From: an uncultured Bdellovibrio sp.
GTDB taxonomy: Bacteria; Bdellovibrionota; Bdellovibrionia; Bdellovibrionales; Bdellovibrionaceae
DNA: 30,246 nt
Assembly (NCBI RefSeq): GCF_946478835.1
Contig: NZ_CAMLDV010000026.1
Location: forward strand, 1 to 30,246
Direction of reading: 5' to 3'
The translations under genes and the position numbers were made by a program. The notes beneath the pieces were generated by a model. That model was not told where the DNA came from and ran no database searches. It saw only the letters and a program-made list of their open reading frames with translations. Of this stretch, positions 16,161-24,060 are shown piece by piece. Position 1 is the first letter of the stretch. Every line of letters begins with the position of its first letter.

Positions 16161-18671
16161 ATGCCTATGAAATCAGCATCTTTTTTTAGATCCATTGTCG
16201 CTCGTTTTGGTGTGGAGTTCAGTTTGCTTGCAGCGCTGGCGTTGGGATTTTATTTTTACCAACATCCGGCCGTGTTGACTCGAATGCAAACACAGCCAGA
16301 GGTTTCTGAAGAAGCGCGCACCTCTGTAGCAAAAATCAAAGAGATCGTAGAAAAAGCAGAATCGGCTGAAAAAGCTTTTATCAAAACTCGCCGCGAACAA
16401 GATCTGCAAGAATACAACCGGCAAGTCTTACTTTTAAACTATCAAATGGGCCACCTCACCAAAAACGTGGTGGCGAACTCTGAATTGCAAAAACAAGTAG
16501 CGCACTTAAACAAAGCATTGCGCGACCATTTCGAAGAAGTGAACGAAGCTCTGGTAAAAAGGCAACGGGGTCTGGCAGTTCCGTCGCGAATTCCAGCAAG
16601 CGTTTCCGTGACGGAGATTCTTGATGCAACTCTGCGTTTAACACAGAATGCTTCGCCTTTTTACGTACGCGCCGAATTTTTAATGGGTCTTTTATGCGGG
16701 CTTGTGCTTTTAGTTTTTCTTAGCCGTCAGTGGCAAAAGAAAGACCTAAAAGAGCAAAAACAAACATCCAAGTCTTTGCAAAATCGCTCTATCTTGCTTG
16801 ATACGATTTTGAACAGCATGAGTGAAGCTTTGATTGTGATTGATAAAGACGGCTATTTCACTCATTACAATGCCGCCGCTCAACGAATCATTGGAACAAA
16901 AATTAAAGAAGTTGCGACGGAATCCAGCGCTGAAGCATTAGGATTCATCAACGTTGCAAACCACGAGCATTATAGCAAAAACCAATTGCCATTTCATCGA
17001 GCCTTGCTCGGTGAAGAGGTCGATGACTTAGAAATCTTCGTGCAAAACGAAACGCATCCGGAGGGCGTCTATATCAGCGTGAGCAGTCGCTCTTTGAATG
17101 ACATTGACGGTAGTATTTCGGGTGCACTGGTGGTCTTTAAAGATATTAGCCGCCGAAAAATGGTTGAACAAGAATGGCATCGTGCCCGCGAGGCGGCTTT
17201 AGAAGCATCCTTAAAGAAATCCGATTTCCTGGCGGCAATGAGCCACGAAATTCGCACGCCGATGAATGGTGTTATTGGGATGACGACCTTGCTGGCAGAT
17301 ACGCCTTTGAATGCCGAGCAGGCGGAATATGTGGGTACGGTGAAAAGATCCGCAGAATCTTTGCTCATGTTGATCAACGATATTTTAGATTATTCAAAAA
17401 TCGAAGCGGGTAAAATCAGTTTGGATCCGCAGCCGTTTGATTTGCAGTTTTTACTTCATGACGTGACAGAAATCTTTCGTCCGGCGGTGGCGGAAAAAAA
17501 TGTAGGATTGAAACTGCATTTTGATGAAATCACATCGTGGTTTTTTGTGGCAGATCAGGGACGTTTGCGCCAAGTCTTGGTAAATCTTTTGGGCAATGCC
17601 GTTAAGTTCACAGAAAAAGGTTTTGTGAGTCTTGAAGTTTCCAAAGTGCGCGAAAACGAAACCTTCTGCGAGTTGCGCTTTGAGGTCAAAGACACGGGTC
17701 CCGGCTTAAAAGAAGACGAGCGTCGGTCTTTATTCCAAAAATATTTCCAAACGAAAACCGGAATGAAGTTCGGTGGTACGGGGCTTGGCCTTTCGATCTC
17801 AAAACAGCTTGTCGACTTGATGAATGGTGAAATCGGTGTTGAAAGTGTCGTGGGCTTAGGCTCCAATTTCTGGTTCACCGTCAAAATTCCGGTGGCCTCT
17901 GTGCAAGATGTTCCTCGTTTAAATGAATCCCGGTTCTCTCCGATGTTCACAGGCTCCGTGCTTCTTGTTGAAGATCAGGTGGTGAATCAAAGGGTGGCAC
18001 AAAGTTATCTTAAAAAATTAGGCCTGCATGTTGAGATTGCGAATAATGGACTTGTGGCTTTTGAGAAATGTTTGGTTCGTCACTACGATCTGATTTTTAT
18101 GGATTGTCAGATGCCAGTGCTCAATGGTTTTGAAGCCACACGCCGCATTCGCAAAGAGGAAGTGCGCGCAGGTCGACACACGCCAATCATTGCTTTGACG
18201 GCGGAGGCAGGCCATGGCGACAAAACCGTTTATCATGAAGCGGGCATGGATGACTTCTTGGCAAAACCTTTAGAGCTGAACCATCTTATGGATATTTTGC
18301 ATAAATGGTTAAAGACATCTTCCGACGCTTTAGACGTCAATGCTTTGACTCAATTGCAGAACTATGTCGTCAACGATCAGAATCTTGTCGAAGCATTGAT
18401 CGAAGACTTAGAACAATCGGCGCCGGATTTGATTGAGTCTATGCGCAAGTCTTTGAATAATTTAGACCTGCAAGGTATTTCAGAAGCCGCTCACGCCCTG
18501 AAATCCAGCAGTGCGACTTTAGGGGCTAAAAAGTTGTCGGAACTTTGTGCGGCTTTAGAAGATCTCACAGAATTAACGGGGGCTTCTTCTTTTATTGCAC
18601 AGATTGAAGATCAGTTTGAAAAAAGCATGAATGATTTAAGACGTTACGCCGTCAAAAAAGAAGCCGTTTAG
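16161..18671 (+). CDS. Membrane hybrid histidine kinase (HK-REC-Hpt, BarA/ArcB-type)
   Basis: This is an 836-residue phosphorelay kinase. Helix one (about 18-33) and helix two (about 172-190) bracket a helical periplasmic sensor of about 135 residues. A PAS domain (about 212-330) follows, then HisKA with SHEIRTP and phospho-His362, and a HATPase domain with NLLGNAVKFTEKG, DTGPGL and GGTGLGLSIS. A receiver domain has phospho-Asp648 in IFMDCQMPVLNG, and a C-terminal Hpt domain has His778 in AHALKSSSATLGA. All relay residues are present, so a four-step His-Asp-His-Asp relay ending on an external regulator is expected. The next gene, 30 bases downstream, encodes a receiver protein and is the obvious candidate acceptor. 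ATG codons at 16161 and 16167 are both possible. The signal is unknown. Confidence 0.93.
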   Translation: MPMKSASFFRSIVARFGVEFSLLAALALGFYFYQHPAVLTRMQTQPEVSEEARTSVAKIKEIVEKAESAEKAFIKTRREQDLQEYNRQVLLLNYQMGHLTKNVVANSELQKQVAHLNKALRDHFEEVNEALVKRQRGLAVPSRIPASVSVTEILDATLRLTQNASPFYVRAEFLMGLLCGLVLLVFLSRQWQKKDLKEQKQTSKSLQNRSILLDTILNSMSEALIVIDKDGYFTHYNAAAQRIIGTKIKEVATESSAEALGFINVANHEHYSKNQLPFHRALLGEEVDDLEIFVQNETHPEGVYISVSSRSLNDIDGSISGALVVFKDISRRKMVEQEWHRAREAALEASLKKSDFLAAMSHEIRTPMNGVIGMTTLLADTPLNAEQAEYVGTVKRSAESLLMLINDILDYSKIEAGKISLDPQPFDLQFLLHDVTEIFRPAVAEKNVGLKLHFDEITSWFFVADQGRLRQVLVNLLGNAVKFTEKGFVSLEVSKVRENETFCELRFEVKDTGPGLKEDERRSLFQKYFQTKTGMKFGGTGLGLSISKQLVDLMNGEIGVESVVGLGSNFWFTVKIPVASVQDVPRLNESRFSPMFTGSVLLVEDQVVNQRVAQSYLKKLGLHVEIANNGLVAFEKCLVRHYDLIFMDCQMPVLNGFEATRRIRKEEVRAGRHTPIIALTAEAGHGDKTVYHEAGMDDFLAKPLELNHLMDILHKWLKTSSDALDVNALTQLQNYVVNDQNLVEALIEDLEQSAPDLIESMRKSLNNLDLQGISEAAHALKSSSATLGAKKLSELCAALEDLTELTGASSFIAQIEDQFEKSMNDLRRYAVKKEAV

Positions 18672-18701
18672 TTGCTATAAACTTTAAAGAAAGGAGGACA
18701 C

Positions 18702-19388
18702 ATGACAAAAATACTTATTGTAGACGATCAGAAAAGTGTCCTTCTGACTTTAGAAGCACTGCTGACCCAACATGGATATAAAGTCACTGCAGCTACCAAT
18801 GCAGTGGATGCGATGCGGGCCCTGGCCGCGGAAACTTATGATCTGGTGATTACGGATGCGATCATGCCTGGCGGCAGTGATGGTTACTCGTTGACTCGAA
18901 CCATCCGTCGTCAACCGCTTTTGGCAAAGATTCCGGTCATTCTGCTCACGGGCAAAAGAGAGCGCAGTGATGTCGAAAAGGGAATTGATTCTGGCGCGAA
19001 TGACTACATCGTAAAACCTATTGATCCCGAATTATTGATTGCGAAAATTCGTAATATCTTAACGTCAAAACCCACGGACTCTGTTCAGTTCGCTTCGGCC
19101 GTCGTGCAGTTTAAAGGCGAGTGGGAAATAAAAACCGAAGTCACGTCCATTTCTGAATTAGGACTCACGGTGATTTCCGCAATTCCTCTGCCTGTTGGGA
19201 AAATCTTGCGTCTCAACAGTCCGATTTTTGAAGACATTGGAATACCAAAAATTCCTCTGCGCATTGACTCTTGCGAAGAGATTTCAGGAATTGAGACCAC
19301 TTATCGAATTCAAACCCATTTTGTGGGCGTCACAGAAAAAGAGCTTTCTCCCATCCGGCTGTGGATTCGCTCTAAAAAAAGTTTTTAG
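18702..19388 (+). CDS. Response regulator with degenerate PilZ-like output
   Basis: The first ~120 residues of this 228-residue protein are a receiver domain: MTKILIVDDQK with acidic D8/D9, phospho-Asp52 in YDLVITDAIMPGG, and the conserved Lys in YIVKPID. The remaining ~95 residues have PilZ-like features: TSISELGLTVISAIPLPVG and LRLNSPIFED. However, I do not see the RxxxR arm that normally grips cyclic-di-GMP. It may therefore work as a protein-protein output module or respond to phosphorylation only. A strong ribosome site (AAAGGAGG) precedes the ATG. It lies 30 bases after the hybrid kinase and is probably its phosphorelay acceptor and operon partner; this is inference. Confidence 0.82.
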   Translation: MTKILIVDDQKSVLLTLEALLTQHGYKVTAATNAVDAMRALAAETYDLVITDAIMPGGSDGYSLTRTIRRQPLLAKIPVILLTGKRERSDVEKGIDSGANDYIVKPIDPELLIAKIRNILTSKPTDSVQFASAVVQFKGEWEIKTEVTSISELGLTVISAIPLPVGKILRLNSPIFEDIGIPKIPLRIDSCEEISGIETTYRIQTHFVGVTEKELSPIRLWIRSKKSF

Positions 19389-19440
19389 GACAAGAGCTTT
19401 TGCTTTTTCACAAAATCGACCAGTTTTTTCCGCCACCTAA

Positions 19441-19457
19441 ATACACAAGTGTATAAT
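19441..19457 (+). promoter_or_regulatory. Putative operator overlapping a -10 element
   Basis: ATACAC-AA-GTGTAT at 19441-19454 is an inverted repeat with six-base arms. Its right arm runs into a perfect TATAAT at 19452-19457, about 28 bases before the GAF-kinase start. A dimeric repressor bound here would block RNA polymerase. No strong -35 is seen at 17 bases upstream, so an activator may also be needed. Confidence 0.45.
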
Positions 19458-19485
19458 TAGAAATGTTTCCGACTCGGAGGTTTCT

Positions 19486-20730
19486 ATGCAATATGCAGGT
19501 GGCGTTAAAAAGCTTGTCGAGGTCATTCAGGATCTTTCTTCCGCTCACTCTTTGGAACAGGTCATGTTTTTAGTCAGAAAAGCCGCTCGGGCGATTGCTA
19601 ATTCTGACGGAGCTACTTTTGTTCTCAGAGACGGTGAATTTTGCTTTTATGCGGATGAGGATGCCATTGGCCCTTTGTGGAAAGGACAAAGATTTCCAAT
19701 TCAAACCTGCATTAGCGGCTGGGCCATGCTAAACAAGAAAGCGGTCGTCATCGAAGATATTTACCAAGACTCCCGCATTCCTATTGATGCCTACGCACCG
19801 ACTTTCGTTAAAAGTTTAGCCATGACACCCATTCGAAAAGAATCTCCGATTGGCGCCATCGGGGCTTATTGGAAAGAAAAGCATATTCCAACCGACGAGC
19901 AACTCGAACTTTTGCAGGCTTTAGCAAATTCCACATCTATCGCTTTAGAGAACTTGAATCTTTATCAAACACTCGAAGGACGTATTGAAGAGCTTAAAAT
20001 GGCGAATAAAGCCAAAGATGAATTTTTAATGACGGTGTCACATGAATTGCGGACACCGTTAAATGCTATCTTGGGGTGGACTGAAATTTTATTAGATGGC
20101 CCTTTAGATGAAGAAGCGCGTATGGGACTGGAGACGATAGAGCGAAATGCACGACATCAATCGCAGATCGTCGCTGTTCTTTTAGATTCTTCCCGAATTA
20201 TGTCGGGAAAACTGCAAATCAAAGCCAAAGAGCTCGAGTTGGTTCAGCTTGTTCGTAACGAGATAGCTCTACTTCAGCCGGAAGCAGAGGCAAAGAATTT
20301 AAAAATAGAAGTTCGCTCAAGTATCGAGAAGGCTTTTATTCTTGGAGATGAAGAGCGTCTTAAACAGGTGACCTTTCATCTTCTAAATAACGCGATTAAG
20401 TTTTCTAATAAGGGCGGAAAAATTCTGGTGGATATTTCTTCTCAAGGCCCTGCGGTGCAAGTGCGTGTGTGTGATGAAGGTGAAGGAATCGATCCCGAAT
20501 TTCTTCCCTCTATTTTTGAAGCATTCAGGCAAGCCGATAGTTCCAGCACGCGAAAATACGGCGGTCTCGGACTGGGGCTTTCGATCTCACGGCATTTGAT
20601 TGAAGCGCATAAGGGCAAAATTGCGGTCTTCAGCGAAGGGCTTGGAAAAGGAACCACGGCGCTTTTCACTATACCGTTATATAAATATGCAGAAGCGGGA
20701 GTAAAAAATGCCGAGCCATTGGGGAAATGA
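19486..20730 (+). CDS. Soluble GAF-domain sensor histidine kinase
   Basis: This 414-residue kinase has no signal peptide or membrane helix, so it senses an internal cue. A GAF domain fills about residues 15-155 (ANSDGATFVLRDGEFCFYAD; ISGWAMLNKKAVVIEDIYQD). HisKA follows with SHELRTPLNAILGW and phospho-His186. A complete HATPase domain has HLLNNAIKFSNKGG, DEGEGIDP and GGLGLGLSIS. It lacks receiver and Hpt domains, so it must signal to a separate regulator. The nearest is the REC-PilZ-like protein 97 bases upstream. GGAGG lies just before the ATG. Because it has its own promoter-like element, it may be expressed separately from the hybrid kinase pair. Its 3' end contains a terminator for the convergent gene. 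Confidence 0.9.
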   Translation: MQYAGGVKKLVEVIQDLSSAHSLEQVMFLVRKAARAIANSDGATFVLRDGEFCFYADEDAIGPLWKGQRFPIQTCISGWAMLNKKAVVIEDIYQDSRIPIDAYAPTFVKSLAMTPIRKESPIGAIGAYWKEKHIPTDEQLELLQALANSTSIALENLNLYQTLEGRIEELKMANKAKDEFLMTVSHELRTPLNAILGWTEILLDGPLDEEARMGLETIERNARHQSQIVAVLLDSSRIMSGKLQIKAKELELVQLVRNEIALLQPEAEAKNLKIEVRSSIEKAFILGDEERLKQVTFHLLNNAIKFSNKGGKILVDISSQGPAVQVRVCDEGEGIDPEFLPSIFEAFRQADSSSTRKYGGLGLGLSISRHLIEAHKGKIAVFSEGLGKGTTALFTIPLYKYAEAGVKNAEPLGK

Positions 20731-20737
20731 CTCGGCA
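20703..20737 (-). terminator. Intrinsic terminator of the LDT-SLT gene, inside the opposite gene
   Basis: TGCCGAG at 20709-20715 pairs with CTCGGCA at 20731-20737, with further inner CATT/AATG pairing. Read on the minus strand, this stem is followed by ATTTTTT, the T-run of a rho-independent terminator. It lies 20 bases beyond the stop of the LDT-SLT lipoprotein gene and overlaps the last codons of the plus-strand GAF kinase. On the plus strand the stem is followed by A residues, so it would end only minus-strand transcripts. Confidence 0.65.
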
Positions 20738-20756
20738 AAAGGGCCAGTAAGAGGGG

Positions 20757-22145
20757 TTACTGACACATGGGAAGCGATTTCACCATGGAAGTGATTGCGC
20801 TAATTTGACTGTATCTACTATTTGTTTTGATCACGGCCCAATAGGCGCCGGAAGCAAGTTTAATTTTTCCTGTGCGCGCGATTTGTTTTGCCATGATTCC
20901 GACACCGCAATGAAGATTGATGTACGGATCAAGAATGGTTTTGCGCGGATCTGTAGAGCTTAAGTTTCTATCTTTACTCCAGTCGAACTTACAGAAATTC
21001 CAACCCGTGATATCTTGATACGACAATTGCAAAAGTCCTTCAGAGTAAACAGGTCTTCCTGTGACAGGATCTGTTCCCATCGTTGTTTCTTGCATGCGTG
21101 AAGTCGGGCTGTAACCGCTTTCGTATTTTGTCATCGCAACAAACAATTGCGCCCACACGTTTGCACGCTCGTTATTGCTCAAAGAGTTGTAGCGAGGGCA
21201 AAAGTCTCTCATATCATCAGCACCTTTTAGCAAGCTGCTCCAATCTTCTGAAACTAGTTTCATTAGATATTGGGACCAGGCTTTGCGTTCGGGTTTGCTG
21301 GAAGTCTCCCAAGAAAGCGGAGTCATTTTGTAAGCGCCGGTATCCGGAGTCGTTGTAGAACCTGAGCCGGAACGCTCGGTGCCGCCTTTGTCGACGGTGG
21401 CGTAAATCATCGCTCCGCCTTTAAGGTACTTAATCACAGCATCACGATTTTCCATCGCCACAGCAGGGCAACCCCAACTACGACCTTGAATCACGTTGGA
21501 CTCTTGAACATATGAAGCACCGTGAACCACAACCGCACGAGCGCGCGCACGTGAGTTCGTAGAAGAAAGACCATCAAGTCTTAAAGAAAGACCGTGGCTT
21601 CCGCTGTAAGTTTCTGCGGTTCTATAGATTCCGAGTGAACTCGCATTGGAACCAGACACGTTACTGAACTTTTCAGCGTAACCGTCATGGTTAGAATCAG
21701 AACCTTTTCCGTGAGCTACGTGAATGGCCCACACGCTACCTGTTTTCATATTGATGATATAAAAACGTTTTTGCTTTGAGCTTTGTCCAAAATTCAAGAC
21801 CGCCATATAGTCTGTGTTTTTAAAGCTCGATTTGTGTTGATCGAAATACACCAAAGCATCTCCCAATGCTTTGTAAGGAACGACATGCTTAGGATCGACA
21901 TGATCGTAATTTTTTAAAATGGATTCGCGTTGAGAGCTTGCCACCATTGCATCCGAAGGATCCGGAAGAAGCTTGTCATTTGCGACATCAGGCGTGTCGA
22001 CAATCTGTTCTTGAGTTGTGTCGTCGGGGAGAGTGACTTCACCGCCAGGATTTCCTCCGCAGGCTGCGAGGCTCAGGACGGATGTTAAGAGAAGCGCAGT
22101 GCTAAAACGTGAGAATAATGAATTTGCCTTAGTGTTAATCGCCAT
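20757..22145 (-). CDS. Lipoprotein fusing an L,D-transpeptidase (YkuD_2-like) and an SLT-like domain
   Basis: This 462-residue protein starts with a lipoprotein signal ending LSLAAC (Cys29). The first domain (about 75-255) has the L,D-transpeptidase landmarks: VVVHGASYV with His208, and GRSWGCPAV with catalytic Cys226. This form resembles the YkuD_2 group. A Ser/Gly/Thr linker follows. The second domain (about 275-462) resembles lytic transglycosylases: KYESGYSP with Glu342, GLLQLSYQDITGW and INLHCGVGIMAKQI. The protein may thus both form or exchange 3-3 peptide cross-links and cleave glycan strands, from a lipid anchor in the envelope. GGAGGAAT precedes the ATG. It has its own terminator. 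The transglycosylase activity is less certain than the transpeptidase fold. Confidence 0.85.
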   Translation of the reverse strand: MAINTKANSLFSRFSTALLLTSVLSLAACGGNPGGEVTLPDDTTQEQIVDTPDVANDKLLPDPSDAMVASSQRESILKNYDHVDPKHVVPYKALGDALVYFDQHKSSFKNTDYMAVLNFGQSSKQKRFYIINMKTGSVWAIHVAHGKGSDSNHDGYAEKFSNVSGSNASSLGIYRTAETYSGSHGLSLRLDGLSSTNSRARARAVVVHGASYVQESNVIQGRSWGCPAVAMENRDAVIKYLKGGAMIYATVDKGGTERSGSGSTTTPDTGAYKMTPLSWETSSKPERKAWSQYLMKLVSEDWSSLLKGADDMRDFCPRYNSLSNNERANVWAQLFVAMTKYESGYSPTSRMQETTMGTDPVTGRPVYSEGLLQLSYQDITGWNFCKFDWSKDRNLSSTDPRKTILDPYINLHCGVGIMAKQIARTGKIKLASGAYWAVIKTNSRYSQISAITSMVKSLPMCQ

Positions 22146-22257
22146 TATTCCTCCATGAATCTTTGTGCGTGAACAAAGACTAAGAGGAAAAGAATTACAG
22201 AAAGGAAAAATTCATTACGGTAACATTAAAAATAAGACCTTTAGCTGAATAGGATCT

Positions 22258-22278
22258 GAGGTTATTCGGATAATCCTC
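22258..22278. repeat. TCGG-loop hairpin between DUF72 and LDT-SLT genes
   Basis: GAGG-TTAT and ATAA-T-CCTC pair around a TCGG loop with one bulged T. It lies in the 169-base gap downstream of the DUF72 gene and upstream of the LDT-SLT gene, both on the minus strand. It could be a weak terminator for the first gene; no T-run follows directly. Confidence 0.3.
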
Positions 22279-22314
22279 TACCAAGCTCCGTGAACAAACG
22301 AAAATTGATACGTT

Positions 22315-23202
22315 TTATGAAAGCCATTTTAAAGGTTCTAAAGAGGCTCCGGCTTCTTCATTGAGATCACGAATCACAGCCTGCGCCATCTCAGGAGATT
22401 TTATATCATCTGGTTCGTGGACGAAATAAAAAACTCTTTGCAAGCCTTGTTGGCTCCAGGAGTTCAAGCGCGCGGCCCACTCTTGCGCTCTGGAAAAATC
22501 ACTCGCATGTAAATCGTTTCCGATAAAACGAAGCATCGTAAAAGAGCTGCTGATGGAAGAGTGCAGGACATCACGGCGGCCGGCGACGTCCGTAATCACC
22601 AAGCCAATGCGCTGAGCTTGCAAATACTTTTCCAGAGCGGGCAAAATACGCCCTTGTTGAAACCAGCTTGGATGGCGAAACTCCAAAGCCAATTCAAAAT
22701 CTTTCGGCCACTGTTGGAGAAAATGAAAAAGGGCCGCCTTTTTTCCGTAATCGAATCCCGGAGAAAACTGAATAAAGCAGGGGCCTAAGTGCGTGCCTAA
22801 ATTCTCTAAAAACGAAAACCATTCTTTCAAAAGAGTTCTATCAAGAAGGCCCGCTGGTGCATGTGAGATTCCTTGGAATACTTTCGGACAAAATAAAAAT
22901 TCTGAATGAAGCTGTGATTTCCACTTGTCCGTCTGTTCTTTTGAAGGAATGCGATAGTGAGAAGTATTAAGTTCAATCGTGTTGAAGTTCTGGGAATAAA
23001 ACGAAAGATAATCAACAGCTTTGGTTTTTTCCGGATAGATTTTTCCGATCCATTCTTTGTGACCCCAAGCAGGCGTACCGATATAGTATTTCGCAGGGCC
23101 GACAGAGGAATTCAGACTTCTTAAAAACTCCACCGATGAATCGACATCAGGAGGCAAGGTCCACGAGACATTTTCAATGTTAGATATTTTTCCAAATTCC
23201 AT
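22315..23202 (-). CDS. DUF72 (YecE-like) protein
   Basis: The ATG at 23202 gives 295 residues; an in-frame TTG at 23211 is less likely. Family landmarks are KYYIGTPAWGHKEWIGKIYP near the start, then LSFYSQNFNTIELNTSHYRIP, then FLFCPKVFQGISHA and ELALEFRHPSWF, and finally VFYFVHEPDD. DUF72 proteins adopt a TIM-barrel fold and are widespread, but their reaction is not established. Some workers link them to iron-sulfur or nucleic-acid chemistry, and nothing here decides that. No signal peptide is present. No clear ribosome site is seen. It lies upstream of the LDT-SLT gene on the same strand, separated by a possible hairpin, and diverges from the M15-like gene. Confidence 0.88.
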   Translation of the reverse strand: MEFGKISNIENVSWTLPPDVDSSVEFLRSLNSSVGPAKYYIGTPAWGHKEWIGKIYPEKTKAVDYLSFYSQNFNTIELNTSHYRIPSKEQTDKWKSQLHSEFLFCPKVFQGISHAPAGLLDRTLLKEWFSFLENLGTHLGPCFIQFSPGFDYGKKAALFHFLQQWPKDFELALEFRHPSWFQQGRILPALEKYLQAQRIGLVITDVAGRRDVLHSSISSSFTMLRFIGNDLHASDFSRAQEWAARLNSWSQQGLQRVFYFVHEPDDIKSPEMAQAVIRDLNEEAGASLEPLKWLS

Positions 23203-23367
23203 CGCGTGCAAATGCTATCAACTTTTTGTTAATTGGCAAACTTCACTTTAAAACTTCATTCGCTTTTCACTGTCCCTTCCTCTAGAAAACTGAAAGTCCT
23301 ATAGAATGCTATTTCGCAATGCATTTATTCTGACGCTTCATTGCTCAACAGTAACGAAGGAGATCGG

Positions 23368-24057
23368 ATGAATTTAAAACTCAATGCATTGGCCTTGATT
23401 GCTCTTTTAGGCTTGGGAACTGTTGCTTGTCAGGGCGGCGGAGCAGGTACTAATGAATACACCGAAGACAGCGCAGATCTTGCGGACCATATTCACAACG
23501 ACGCTTCTGTGGACGAAGAAATCCAAAGTCTAGGATGTATGAAAGCGAGCGGAAGTCAAAAAACTCAGGTGAACTTAGGGTTGAGTAAGAAAGATCGGTT
23601 TTTACAAAAATGTGCAGCAGAAACGAACAATTCATTTTGGTGTGACCAAGTGGTTCGTCCGAATCCTCGCAGTGTCTCAACATTTCGATGCACGTATGGT
23701 TCCAGTCAGGCACACAATCTCGTTCATCCTGATGAGAACACCTGGAAATATCCTATCGAAGCCGTCAAAATTCTTCACGACCTGACAGCCAAAGGAATCA
23801 AAGTCAGTCAAATCTACAACTGGTGGCGTCCCGAGCCTTACAATAAAAATGTGGGTGGAGCCGCAGGCCGACATCCTTACGGCACCTCCATTGATGTGCG
23901 TTTTGCAAGTAACAGCGAGGCAGATCGCGCCTTTCGCGAACTTTGCAAAATGCGCAGTCAAAAACGCATTCGCGCTATCGGTCATTATGGAAGTGCCTCT
24001 TTGCATATCGGTGTCGGTGACAAAGTCGCCAACACGTGGGGCAAAAGTTGCAATTAA
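23368..24057 (+). CDS. M15-like D,D- or L,D-peptidase lipoprotein
   Basis: The ATG at 23368 is preceded by GGAG and starts a lipoprotein signal ending LGTVAC (Cys21), giving 229 residues. After a polar linker, the C-terminal half carries the zinc-peptidase M15 pattern: GRHPYGTSIDVRF with His169 and Asp176, and SLHIGVGD with His213. These are the expected metal ligands. M15 enzymes (VanY, MepA-like and endolysin types) cut peptide cross-bridges or stems in peptidoglycan. The usual SxHxxG motif is altered to RHPYG, so the exact subfamily is uncertain. It stops three bases before the end of the convergent triple-fusion gene. With the LDT-SLT lipoprotein it makes a second wall enzyme in this 3-kb stretch. 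Confidence 0.78.
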   Translation: MNLKLNALALIALLGLGTVACQGGGAGTNEYTEDSADLADHIHNDASVDEEIQSLGCMKASGSQKTQVNLGLSKKDRFLQKCAAETNNSFWCDQVVRPNPRSVSTFRCTYGSSQAHNLVHPDENTWKYPIEAVKILHDLTAKGIKVSQIYNWWRPEPYNKNVGGAAGRHPYGTSIDVRFASNSEADRAFRELCKMRSQKRIRAIGHYGSASLHIGVGDKVANTWGKSCN

Positions 24058-24060
24058 TAT

